A stretch of DNA of 64,000 nucleotides from contig OX439041.1 in the NCBI GenBank assembly GCA_949317995.1, positions 2,792,501 to 2,856,500 on the forward strand, in the 5' to 3' direction. Positions 33,301-47,288 of the stretch are shown here, piece after piece. The notes below the pieces were generated by a model that searched no databases, was not told where the DNA came from, and worked only from the letters and a program-made list of their open reading frames with translations. This stretch comes from Acholoe squamosa (Eukaryota; Annelida; Polychaeta; Phyllodocida; Polynoidae). How positions within the stretch are numbered: position 1 is the stretch's first letter; the number at the start of each line of letters is the position of its first letter. A program made the translations under genes and the position numbers.

Positions 33301-36300
33301 TGATACAGGGTGAATGAGACTGAGGTAAAGGGAATGGTGCGACTGATGATACAGGGTGGATGAGACTGAGGTAGAGGAATGGTGGGAATGATGATAAGGG
33401 TTGGATGAGACTGAGGTAGAGGAATGGTGCGACTGATGATACAGGGTGGATGAGACTGAGGTAGAGGAATGGTGGGAATGATGATACAGGGTGGATGAGA
33501 CTGAGGTAGAGGAATGGTGCGACTGATGATACAGGGTGGATGAGACTGAGGTAGAGGAATGGTGCGACTGATGATACAGGGTGGATGAGACTGAGGTAGA
33601 GGAATGGTGGGAATGATAATAAGGGTTGGATGAGACTGAGGTAGAGGAATGGTGCGACTGATGATACAGGGTGGATGAGACTGAGGTAGAGGAATGGTGC
33701 GACTGATGATACAGGGTGGATGAGACTGAGGTAGAGGAATGGTGCGACTGATGATACAGGGTGGATGAGACTGAGGTAGAGGAATGGTGGGAATGATGAT
33801 AAGGGTTGGATGAGACTGAGGTAGAGGAATGGTGCGACTGATGATACAGGGTGGATCAGACTGAGGTAGAGGAATGGTGCGACTGATGATACAGGGTGGA
33901 TAAGACTGAGGTAGAGGAATGGTGGGAATGATGATAAGGGTTGGATGAGACTGAGGTAGAGGAATGGTGGGAATGATGATACAGGGTGGATCAGACTGAG
34001 GTAGAGGAATGGTGGGACTGATGATACAGGGTGGATCAGACTGAGGTAGAGGAATTGTGAGAATGATGATACAGGGTGGATCAGACTGAGGTAGAGGAAT
34101 GGTGGGAATGATGATACAGGGTGGATGAGACTGAGGTAGAGGAATGGTGCGACTGATGATACAGGGTGGATGAGACTGAGGTAGAGGAATGGTGCGACTG
34201 ATGATACAGGGTGGATGAGACTGAGGTAGAGGAATGGTGGGAATGATAATAAGGGTTGGATGAGACTGAGGTAGAGGAATGGTGCGACTGATGATACAGG
34301 GTGGATGAGACTGAGGTAGAGGAATGGTGCGACTGATGATACAGGGTGGATGAGACTGAGGTAGAGGAATGGTGCGACTGATGATACAGGGTGGATGAGA
34401 CTGAGGTAGAGGAATGGTGGGAATGATGATAAGGGTTGGATGAGACTGAGGTAGAGGAATGGTGCGACTGATGATACAGGGTGGATCAGACTGAGGTAGA
34501 GGAATGGTGCGACTGATGATACAGGGTGGATAAGACTGAGGTAGAGGAATGGTGGGAATGATGATAAGGGTTGGATGAGACTGAGGTAGAGGAATGGTGG
34601 GAATGATGATACAGGGTGGATCAGACTGAGGTAGAGGAATGGTGGGACTGATGATACAGGGTGGATCAGACTGAGGTAGAGGAATTGTGAGAATGATGAT
34701 ACAGGGTGGATCAGACTGAGGTAGAGGAATGGTGGGAATGATGATACAGGGTGGATGAGACTGAGGTAGAGAAATGGTGGGAATGATGATAAGGGTTGGA
34801 TGAGACTGAGGTAGAGGAATGGTGCGACTGATGATACAGGGTGGATGAGACTGAGGAAGAGGAATGGTGCGACTGATGATACAGGGTGGATGAGACTGAG
34901 GTAGAGGAATGGTGCGACTGATGATAAGGGTTGGATGAGACTGAGGTAGAGGAATGGTGCGACTGATGATACAGGGTGGATGAGACTGAGGTAGAGGAAT
35001 GGTGCGACTGATGATACAGGGTGGATGAGACTGAGGTAGAGGAATGGTGGGAATGATGATACAGGGTGGATGAGACTGAGGTAGAGGAATGGTGCGACTG
35101 ATGATACAGGGTGGATGAGACTGAGGTAGAGGAATGGTGGGAATGATGATACAGGGTGGATCAGACTGAGGTAGAGGAATGGTGGGAATGATGATACAGG
35201 GTGGATGAGACTGAGGTAGAGGAATGGTGCGACTGATGATACAGGGTGAATGAGACTGAGGTAGAGGAATGGTGGGAATGATGATACAGGGTGGATGAGA
35301 CTGAGGTAGAGGAATGGTGCGACTGATGATACAGGGTGAATGAGACTGAGGTAGAGGAATTGTGGGAATGATGATACAGGGTGGATCAGACTGAGGTAGA
35401 GGAATGGTGGAAATGATGATACAGGGTGAATGAGACTGAGGTAGAGGAATGGTGCGACTGATGATACAGGGTGGATGAGACTGAGGTAGAGGAATGGTGG
35501 GAATGATGATACAGGGTGGATCAGACTGAGGTAGAGGAATGGTGGGACTGATGATACAGGGTGGATCAGACTGAGGTAGAGGAATTGTGGGAATGATGAT
35601 ACAGGGTGGATCAGACTGAGGTAGAGGAATGGTGGGAATGATGATACAGGGTGGATGAGACTGAGGTAGAGGAATGGTGGGAATGATGATAAGGGTTGGA
35701 TGAGAATGAGGTAGAGGAATGGTGCGACTGATGATACAGGGTGGATGAGACTGAGGTAGAGGAATGGTGCGACTGATGATACAGGGTGGATGAGACTGAG
35801 GTAGAGGAATGGTGCGACTGATGATAAGGGTTGGATGAGACTGAGGTAGAGGAATGGTGCGACTGATGATACAGGGTGGATCAGACTGAGGTAGAGGAAT
35901 GGTGGGAATGATGATACAGGGTGGATGAGACTGAGGTAGAGGAATGGTGCGACTGATGATACAGGGTGGATGAGACTGAGGTAGAGGAATGGTGGGAATG
36001 ATGATACAGGGTGGATGAGACTGAGGTAGAGGAATGGTGCGACTGATGATACAGGGTGAATGAGACTGAGGTAAAGGGAATGGTGCGACTGATGATACAG
36101 GGTGGATGAGACTGAGGTAGATGAATGGTGGGAATGATGATAAGGGTTGGATGAGACTGAGGTAGAGGAATGGTACGACTGATGATACAGGGTGGATGAG
36201 ACTGAGGTAGAGGAATGGTGGGAATGATGATAAGGGTTGGATGAGACTGAGGTAGAGGAATGGTGCGACTGATGATACAGGGTGGATGAGACTGAGGTAG

Positions 36301-39300
36301 AGGAATGGTGCGACTGATGATACAGGGTGGATGAGACTGAGGTAGAGGAATGGTGGGAATGATAATAAGGGTTGGATGAGACTGAGGTAGAGGAATGGTG
36401 CGACTGATGATACAGGGTGGATGAGACTGAGGTAGAGGAATGGTGCGACTGATGATACAGGGTGGATGAGACTGAGGTAGAGGAATGGTGGGAATGATGA
36501 TACAGGGTGGATCAGACTGAGGTAGAGGAATGGTGCGACTGATGATACAGGGTGGATGAGACTGAGGTAGAGGAATGGTGGGAATGATGATACAGGGTGG
36601 ATGAGACTGAGGTAGAGGAATGGTGCGACTGATGATAAGGGTTGGATGAGACTGAGGTAGAGGAATGGTGCGACTGATGATACAGGGTGGATCAGACTGA
36701 GGTAGAGGAATGGTGGGAATGATGATACAGGGTGGATGAGACTGAGGTAGAGGAATGGTGCGACTGATGATACAGGGTGGATGAGACTGAGGTAGAGGAA
36801 TGGTGGGAATGATGATACAGGGTGGATGAGACTGAGGTAGAGGAATGGTGCGACTGATGATACAGGGTGAATGAGACTGAGGTAAAGGGAATGGTGCGAC
36901 TGATGATACAGGGTGGATGAGACTGAGGTAGAGGAATGGTGGGAATGATGATAAGGGTTGGATGAGACTGAGGTAGAGGAATGGTGCGACTGATGATACA
37001 GGGTGGATGAGACTGAGGTAGAGGAATGGTGGGAATGATGATAAGGGTTGGATGAGACTGAGGTAGAGGAATGGTGCGACTGATGATACAGGGTGGATGA
37101 GACTGAGGTAGAGGAATGGTGCGACTGATGATACAGGGTGGATGAGACTGAGGTAGAGGAATGGTGGGAATGATAATAAGGGTTGGATGAGACTGAGGTA
37201 GAGGAATGGTGCGACTGATGATACAGGGTGGATGAGACTGAGGTAGAGGAATGGTGCGACTGATGATACAGGGTGGATGAGACTGAGGTAGAGGAATGGT
37301 GCGACTGATGATACAGGGTGGATGAGACTGAGGTAGAGGAATGGTGGGAATGATGATAAGGGTTGGATGAGACTGAGGTAGAGGAATGGTGCGACTGATG
37401 ATACAGGGTGGATCAGACTGAGGTAGAGGAATGGTGCGACTGATGATACAGGGTGGATAAGACTGAGGTAGAGGAATGGTGGGAATGATGATAAGGGTTG
37501 GATGAGACTGAGGTAGAGGAATGGTGGGAATGATGATACAGGGTGGATCAGACTGAGGTAGAGGAATGGTGGGACTGATGATACAGGGTGGATCAGACTG
37601 AGGTAGAGGAATTGTGAGAATGATGATACAGGGTGGATCAGACTGAGGTAGAGGAATGGTGGGAATGATGATACAGGGTGGATGAGACTGAGGTAGAGAA
37701 ATGGTGGGAATGATGATAAGGGTTGGATGAGACTGAGGTAGAGGAATGGTGCGACTGATGATACAGGGTGGATGAGACTGAGGAAGAGGAATGGTGCGAC
37801 TGATGATACAGGGTGGATGAGACTGAGGTAGAGGAATGGTGCGACTGATGATAAGGGTTGGATGAGACTGAGGTAGAGGAATGGTGCGACTGATGATACA
37901 GGGTGGATGAGACTGAGGTAGAGGAATGGTGCGACTGATGATACAGGGTGGATGAGACTGAGGTAGAGGAATGGTGGGAATGATGATACAGGGTGGATGA
38001 GACTGAGGTAGAGGAATGGTGCGACTGATGATACAGGGTGGATGAGACTGAGGTAGAGGAATGGTGGGAATGATGATACAGGGTGGATCAGACTGAGGTA
38101 GAGGAATGGTGGGAATGATGATACAGGGTGGATGAGACTGAGGTAGAGGAATGGTGCGACTGATGATACAGGGTGAATGAGACTGAGGTAGAGGAATGGT
38201 GGGAATGATGATACAGGGTGGATGAGACTGAGGTAGAGGAATGGTGCGACTGATGATACAGGGTGAATGAGACTGAGGTAGAGGAATTGTGGGAATGATG
38301 ATACAGGGTGGATCAGACTGAGGTAGAGGAATGGTGGAAATGATGATACAGGGTGAATGAGACTGAGGTAGAGGAATGGTGCGACTGATGATACAGGGTG
38401 GATGAGACTGAGGTAGAGGAATGGTGGGAATGATGATACAGGGTGGATCAGACTGAGGTAGAGGAATGGTGGGACTGATGATACAGGGTGGATCAGACTG
38501 AGGTAGAGGAATTGTGGGAATGATGATACAGGGTGGATCAGACTGAGGTAGAGGAATGGTGGGAATGATGATACAGGGTGGATGAGACTGAGGTAGAGGA
38601 ATGGTGGGAATGATGATAAGGGTTGGATGAGAATGAGGTAGAGGAATGGTGCGACTGATGATACAGGGTGGATGAGACTGAGGTAGAGGAATGGTGCGAC
38701 TGATGATACAGGGTGGATGAGACTGAGGTAGAGGAATGGTGCGACTGATGATAAGGGTTGGATGAGACTGAGGTAGAGGAATGGTGCGACTGATGATACA
38801 GGGTGGATCAGACTGAGGTAGAGGAATGGTGGGAATGATGATACAGGGTGGATGAGACTGAGGTAGAGGAATGGTGCGACTGATGATACAGGGTGGATGA
38901 GACTGAGGTAGAGGAATGGTGGGAATGATGATACAGGGTGGATGAGACTGAGGTAGAGGAATGGTGCGACTGATGATACAGGGTGAATGAGACTGAGGTA
39001 AAGGGAATGGTGCGACTGATGATACAGGGTGGATGAGACTGAGGTAGATGAATGGTGGGAATGATGATAAGGGTTGGATGAGACTGAGGTAGAGGAATGG
39101 TGCGACTGATGATACAGGGTGGATGAGACTGAGGTAGAGGAATGGTGGGAATGATGATAAGGGTTGGATGAGACTGAGGTAGAGGAATGGTGCGACTGAT
39201 GATACAGGGTGGATGAGACTGAGGTAGAGGAATGGTGCGACTGATGATACAGGGTGGATGAGACTGAGGTAGAGGAATGGTGGGAATGATAATAAGGGTT

Positions 39301-42300
39301 GGATGAGACTGAGGTAGAGGAATGGTGCGACTGATGATACAGGGTGGATGAGACTGAGGTAGAGGAATGGTGCGACTGATGATACAGGGTGGATGAGACT
39401 GAGGTAGAGGAATGGTGCGACTGATGATACAGGGTGGATAAGACTGAGGTAGAGGAATGGTGGGAATGATGATAAGGGTTGGATGAGACTGAGGTAGAGG
39501 AATGGTGCGACTGATGATACAGGGTGGATCAGACTGAGGTAGAGGAATGGTGCGACTGATGATACAGGGTGGATAAGACTGAGGTAGAGGAATGGTGGGA
39601 ATGATGATAAGGGTTGGATGAGACTGAGGTAGAGGAATGGTGGGAATGATGATACAGGGTGGATGAGACTGAGGTAGAGGAATGGTGCGACTGATGATAC
39701 AGGGTGGATGAGACTGAGGTAGAGGAATGGTGCGACTGATGATACAGGGTGGATCAGACTGAGGTAGAGGAATGGTGGGAATGATGATACAGGGTGGATG
39801 AGACTGAGGTAGAGGAATGGTGGGAATGATGATAAGGGTTGGATGAGACTGAGGTAGAGGAATGGTGCGACTGATGATACAGGGTGGATGAGACTGAGGT
39901 AGAGGAATGGTGCGACTGATGATACAGGGTGGATGAGACTGAGGTAGAGGAATGGTGCGACTGATGATAAGGGTTGGATGAGACTGAGGTAGAGGAATGG
40001 TGCGACTGATGATACAGGGTGGATCAGACTGAGGTAGAGGAATGGTGGGAATGATGATACAGGGTGGATCAGACTGAGGTAGAGGAATGGTGCGACTGAT
40101 GATACAGGGTGGATGAGACTGAGGTAGAGGAATGGTGGGAATGATGATACAGGGTGGATGAGACTGAGGTAGAGGAATGGTGCGACTGATGATAAGGGTT
40201 GGATGAGACTGAGGTAGAGGAATGGTGCGACTGATGATACAGGGTGGATCAGACTGAGGTAGAGGAATGGTGGGAATGATGATACAGGGTGGATGAGACT
40301 GAGGTAGAGGAATGGTGCGACTGATGATACAGGGTGGATGAGACTGAGGTAGAGGAATGGTGGGAATGATGATACAGGGTGGATGAGACTGAGGTAGAGG
40401 AATGGTGCGACTGATGATACAGGGTGAATGAGACTGAGGTAAAGGGAATGGTGCGACTGATGATACAGGGTGGATGAGACTGAGGTAGAGGAATGGTGGG
40501 AATGATGATAAGGGTTGGATGAGACTGAGGTAGAGGAATGGTGCGACTGATGATACAGGGTGGATGAGACTGAGGTAGAGGAATGGTGGGAATGATGATA
40601 AGGGTTGGATGAGACTGAGGTAGAGGAATGGTGCGACTGATGATACAGGGTGGATGAGACTGAGGTAGAGGAATGGTGCGACTGATGATACAGGGTGGAT
40701 GAGACTGAGGTAGAGGAATGGTGGGAATGATAATAAGGGTTGGATGAGACTGAGGTAGAGGAATGGTGCGACTGATGATACAGGGTGGATGAGACTGAGG
40801 TAGAGGAATGGTGCGACTGATGATACAGGGTGGATGAGACTGAGGTAGAGGAATGGTGCGACTGATGATACAGGGTGGATGAGACTGAGGTAGAGGAATG
40901 GTGGGAATGATGATAAGGGTTGGATGAGACTGAGGTAGAGGAATGGTGCGACTGATGATACAGGGTGGATCAGACTGAGGTAGAGGAATGGTGCGACTGA
41001 TGATACAGGGTGGATAAGACTGAGGTAGAGGAATGGTGGGAATGATGATAAGGGTTGGATGAGACTGAGGTAGAGGAATGGTGGGAATGATGATACAGGG
41101 TGGATGAGACTGAGGTAGAGGAATGGTGCGACTGATGATACAGGGTGGATGAGACTGAGGTAGAGGAATGGTGCGACTGATGATACAGGGTGGATCAGAC
41201 TGAGGTAGAGGAATGGTGGGAATGATGATACAGGGTGGATGAGACTGAGGTAGAGGAATGGTGGGAATGATGATAAGGGTTGGATGAGACTGAGGTAGAG
41301 GAATGGTGCGACTGATGATACAGGGTGGATGAGACTGAGGTAGAGGAATGGTGCGACTGATGATACAGGGTGGATGAGACTGAGGTAGAGGAATGGTGCG
41401 ACTGATGATAAGGGTTGGATGAGACTGAGGTAGAGGAATGGTGCGACTGATGATACAGGGTGGATCAGACTGAGGTAGAGGAATGGTGGGAATGATGATA
41501 CAGGGTGAATCAGACTGAGGTAGAGGAATGGTGCGACTGATGATACAGGGTGGATGAGACTGAGGTAGAGGAATGGTGGGAATGATGATACAGGGTGGAT
41601 GAGACTGAGGTAGAGGAATGGTGCGACTGATGATACAGGGTGAATGAGACTGAGGTAAAGGGAATGGTGCGACTGATGATACAGGTTGGATGAGACTGAG
41701 GTAGAGGAATGGTGGGAATGATGATAAGGGTTGGATGAGACTGAGGTAGAGGAATGGTGCGACTGATGATACAGGGTGGATGAGACTGAGGTACAGGAAT
41801 GGTGGGAATGATGATAAGGGTTGGATGAGACTGAGGTAGAGGAATGGTGCGACTGATGATACAGGGTGGATGAGACTGAGGTAGAGGAATGGTGCGACTG
41901 ATGATACAGGGTGGATGAGACTGAGGTAGAGGAATGGTGGGAATGATAATAAGGGTTGGATGAGACTGAGGTAGAGGAATGGTGCGACTGATGATACAGG
42001 GTGGATGAGACTGAGGTAGAGGAATGGTGCGACTGATGATACAGGGTGGATGAGACTGAGGTAGAGGAATGGTGCGACTGATGATACAGGGTGGATGAGA
42101 CTGAGGTAGAGGAATGGTGGGAATGATGATAAGGGTTGGATGAGACTGAGGTAGAGGAATGGTGCGACTGATGATACAGGGTGGATCAGACTGAGGTAGA
42201 GGAATGGTGCGACTGATGATACAGGGTGGATAAGACTGAGGTAGAGGAATGGTGGGAATGATGATAAGGGTTGGATGAGACTGAGGTAGAGGAATGGTGG

Positions 42301-45300
42301 GAATGATGATACAGGGTGGATGAGACTGAGGTAGAGGAATGGTGCGACTGATGATACAGGGTGGATGAGACTGAGGTAGAGGAATGGTGCGACTGATGAT
42401 ACAGGGTGGATCAGACTGAGGTAGAGGAATGGTGCGACTGATGATACAGGGTGGATGAGACTGAGGTAGAGGAATAGTGCGACTGATGATACAGGGTGGA
42501 TCAGACTGAGGTAGAGGAATGGTGGGAATGATGATAAGGGTGGATGAGACTGAGGTAGAGGAATGGTGGGAATGATGATACAGGGTGGATCAGACTGAGG
42601 TAGAGGAATGGTGGGAATGATGATACAGGGTGGATGAGACTGAGGTAGAGGAATGGTGGGAATGATGATACAGGGTGGATCAGACTGAGGTAGAGGAATG
42701 GTGGGAATGATGATACAGGGTGGATGAGACTGAGGTAGAGGAATGGTGCGACTGATGATACAGGGTGAATGAGACTGAGGTAGAGGAATGGTGGGAATGA
42801 TGATACAGGGTGGATGAGACTGAGGTAGAGGAATGGTGCGACTGATGATACAGGGTGAATGAGACTGAGGTAGAGGAATTGTGGGAATGATGATACAGGG
42901 TGGATCAGACTGAGGTAGAGGAATGGTTGGAATGATGATACAGGGTGAATGAGACTGAGGTAGAGGAATGGTGCGACTGATGATACAGGGTGGATGAGAC
43001 TGAGGTAGAGGAATTGTGGGAATGATGATACAGGGTGGATCAGACTGAGGTAGAGGAATGGTGGGACTGATGATACAGGGTGGATCAGACTGAGGTAGAG
43101 GAATTGTGAGAATGATGATACAGGGTGGATCAGACTGAGGTAGAGGAATGGTGGGAATGATGATACAGGGTGGATGAGACTGAGGTAGAGGAATGGTGGG
43201 AATGATGATAAGGGTTGGATGAGACTGAGGTAGAGGAATGGTGCGACTGATGATACAGGGTGGATGAGACTGAGGAAGAGGAATGGTGCGACTGATTATA
43301 CAGGGTGGATGAGACTGAGGTAGAGGAATGGTGCGACTGATGATACAGGTTGGATGAGACTGAGGTAGAGGAATGGTGCGACTGATGATACAGGGTGGAT
43401 GAGACTGAGGTAGAGGAATGGTGCGACTGATGATACAGGGTGGATGAGACTGAGGTAGAGGAATGGTGGGAATGATGATAAGGGTTGGATGAGACTGAGG
43501 TAGAGGAATGGTGCGACTGATGATACAGGGTGGATGAGACTGAGGTAGAGGAATGGTGGGAATGATGATAAGGGTTGGATGAGACTGAGGTAGAGGAATG
43601 GTGCGACTGATGATACAGGGTGGATGAGACTGAGGTAGAGGAATGGTGCGACTGATGATACAGGGTGGATAATACTGAGGTAGAGGAATGGTGGGAATGA
43701 TGATAAGGGTTGGATGAGACTGAGGTAGAGGAATGGTGGGAATGATGATAAGGGTTGGATGAGACTGAGGTAGAGGAATGGTGGGAATGATGATAAGGGT
43801 TGGATGAGACTGAGGTAGAGGAATGGTGCGACTGATGATACAGGGTGGATAAGACTGAGGTAGAGGAATGGTGGGAATGATGATAAGGGTTGGATGAGAC
43901 TGAGGTAGAGGAATGGTGCGACTGATGATACAGGGTGGATGAGACTGAGGTAGAGGAATGGTGCGACTGATGATACAGGGTGGATGAGACTGAGGTAGAG
44001 GAATGGTGCGACTGATGATACAGGGTGGATGAGACTGAAGTAGAGGAATGGTGCGACTGATGATACAGGGTGGATCAGACTGAGGTAGAGGAATGGTGGG
44101 AATGATGATACAGGGTGGATGAGACTGAGGTAGAGGAATGGTGGGAATGATGATAAGGGTTGGATGAGACTGAGGTAGAGGAATGGTGCGACTGATGATA
44201 CAGGGTGGATGAGACTGAGGTAGAGGAATGGTGCGACTGATGATACAGGGTGGATGAGACTGAGGTAGAGGAATGGTGCGACTGATGATAAGGGTTTGAT
44301 GAGACTGAGGTAGAGGAATGGTGCGACTGATGATACAGGGTGGATCAGACTGAGGTAGAGGAATGGTGGGAATGATGATACAGGGTGGATCAGACTGAGG
44401 TAGAGGAATGGTGCGACTGATGATACAGGGTGGATGAGACTGAGGTAGAGGAATGGTGGGAATGATGATACAGGGTGGATGAGACTGAGGTAGAGGAATG
44501 GTGCGACTGATGATACAGGGTGAATGAGACTGAGGTAAAGGGAATGGTGCGACTGATGATACAGGTTGGATGAGACTGAGGTAGAGGAATGGTGGGAATG
44601 ATGATAAGGGTTGGATGAGACTGAGGTAGAGGAATGGTGCGACTGATGATACAGGGTGGATGAGACTGAGGTACAGGAATGGTGGGAATGATGATAAGGG
44701 TTGGATGAGACTGAGGTAGAGGAATGGTGCGACTGATGATACAGGGTGGATGAGACTGAGGTAGAGGAATGGTGCGACTGATGATACAGGGTGGATGAGA
44801 CTGAGGTAGAGGAATGGTGGGAATGATAATAAGGGTTGGATGAGACTGAGGTAGAGGAATGGTGCGACTGATGATACAGGGTGGATGAGACTGAGGTAGA
44901 GGAATGGTGCGACTGATGATACAGGGTGGATGAGACTGAGGTAGAGGAATGGTGCGACTGATGATACAGGGTGGATGAGACTGAGGTAGAGGAATGGTGG
45001 GAATGATGATAAGGGTTGGATGAGACTGAGGTAGAGGAATGGTGCGACTGATGATACAGGGTGGATCAGACTGAGGTAGAGGAATGGTGCGACTGATGAT
45101 ACAGGGTGGATAAGACTGAGGTAGAGGAATGGTGGGAATGATGATAAGGGTTGGATGAGACTGAGGTAGAGGAATGGTGGGAATGATGATACAGGGTGGA
45201 TGAGACTGAGGTAGAGGAATGGTGCGACTGATGATACAGGGTGGATGAGACTGAGGTAGAGGAATGGTGCGACTGATGATACAGGGTGGATCAGACTGAG

Positions 45301-47288
45301 GTAGAGGAATGGTGCAACTGATGATACAGGGTGGATGAGACTGAGGTAGAGGAATAGTGCGACTGATGATACAGGGTGGATCAGACTGAGGTAGAGGAAT
45401 GGTGGGAATGATGATAAGGGTGGATGAGACTGAGGTAGAGGAATGGTGGGAATGATGATACAGGGTGGATCAGACTGAGGTAGAGGAATGGTGGGAATGA
45501 TGATACAGGGTGGATGAGACTGAGGTAGAGGAATGGTGGGAATGATGATACAGGGTGGATCAGACTGAGGTAGAGGAATGGTGGGAATGATGATACAGGG
45601 TGGATGAGACTGAGGTAGAGGAATGGTGCGACTGATGATACAGGGTGAATGAGACTGAGGTAGAGGAATGGTGGGAATGATGATACAGGGTGGATGAGAC
45701 TGAGGTAGAGGAATGGTGCGACTGATGATACAGGGTGAATGAGACTGAGGTAGAGGAATTGTGGGAATGATGATACAGGGTGGATCAGACTGAGGTAGAG
45801 GAATGGTTGGAATGATGATACAGGGTGAATGAGACTGAGGTAGAGGAATGGTGCGACTGATGATACAGGGTGGATGAGACTGAGGTAGAGGAATTGTGGG
45901 AATGATGATACAGGGTGGATCAGACTGAGGTAGAGGAATGGTGGGACTGATGATACAGGGTGGATCAGACTGAGGTAGAGGAATTGTGAGAATGATGATA
46001 CAGGGTGGATCAGACTGAGGTAGAGGAATGGTGGGAATGATGATACAGGGTGGATGAGACTGAGGTAGAGGAATGGTGGGAATGATGATAAGGGTTGGAT
46101 GAGACTGAGGTAGAGGAATGGTGCGACTGATGATACAGGGTGGATGAGACTGAGGAAGAGGAATGGTGCGACTGATTATACAGGGTGGATGAGACTGAGG
46201 TAGAGGAATGGTGCGACTGATGATACAGGTTAGATGAGACTGAGTTAGAGGAATGGTGCGACTGATGATACAGGGTGGATGAGACTGAGGTAGAGGAATG
46301 GTGCGACTGATGATACAGGGTGGATGAGACTGAGGTAGAGGAATGGTGGGAATGATGATAAGGGTTGGATGAGACTGAGGTAGAGGAATGGTGCGACTGA
46401 TGATACAGGGTGGATGAGACTGAGGTAGAGGAATGGTGGGAATGATGATAAGGGTTGGATGAGACTGAGGTAGAGGAATGGTGCGACTGATGATACAGGG
46501 TGGATGAGACTGAGGTAGAGGAATGGTGCGACTGATGATACAGGGTGGATAAGACTGAGGTAGAGGAATGGTGGGAATGATGATAAGGGTTGGATGAGAC
46601 TGAGGTAGAGGAATGGTGGGAATGATGATAAGGGTTGGATGAGACTGAGGTAGAGGAATGGTGGGAATGATGATAAGGGTTGGATGAGACTGAGGTAGAG
46701 GAATGGTGCGACTGATGATACAGGGTGGATAAGACTGAGGTAGAGGAATGGTGGGAATGATGATAAGGGTTGGATGAGACTGAGGTAGAGGAATGGTGCG
46801 ACTGATGATACAGGGTGGATGAGACTGAGGTAGAGGAATGGTGCGACTGATGATACAGGGTGGATGAGACTGAGGTAGAGGAATGGTGCGACTGATGATA
46901 CAGGGTGGATGAGACTGAGGTAGAGGAATAGTGCGACTGATGATACAGGGTGGATGAGACTGAGGTAGAGGAATGGTGGGAATGATGATAAGGGTTGGAT
47001 GAGACTGAGGTAGAGGAATGGTGGGAATGATGATACAGGGTGGATGAGACTGAGGTAGAGGAATGGTGGGAATGATGATAAGGGTTGGATGAGACTGAGG
47101 TAGAGGAATGGTGGGAATGATGATAAGGGTTGGATGAGACTGAGGTAGAGGAATGGTGCGACTGATGATACAGGGTGGATGAGACTGAGGTAGAGGAATG
47201 GTGGGAATGATGATAAGGGTTGGATGAGACTGAGGTAGAGGAATGGTGGGAATGATGATAAGGGTTGGATGAGACTGAGGTAGAGGAA
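27365..47288. repeat. 20-kb minisatellite of a 45-bp unit, about 440 copies
   Basis: The unit is GGATGAGACTGAGGTAGAGG, AATGGTGGGAATGATGATAC, AGGGT. Common variants replace GGGAATG with GCGACTG, ATACAGGGT with ATAAGGGTT, and GGATGAG with GGATCAG or GAATGAG. The left border (27230-27365) decays gradually; the right border (47288) is abrupt. Ten 46-bp units with GGTAAAGGGAATGG (28011, 29406, 31882, 33323, 36069, 36880, 38996, 40437, 41653, 44533) serve as landmarks. The + strand is purine-rich with very little C. No gene inside; the - strand unit lacks stops in two frames but also lacks any ATG. Confidence 0.97.
41653..47280. repeat. 2880-bp higher-order duplication within the 45-bp array
   Basis: Rare unit variants recur 2880 bp (64 units) apart: GGTAAAGGG at 41653 and 44533, GGTACAGG near 41790 and 44670, GGTTGGAATG near 42925 and 45805, GAGGAAGAG near 43271 and 46151, and GATTATACAGG near 43294 and 46174. 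This indicates a recent duplication of a 64-unit block with very few private changes. Confidence 0.85.
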
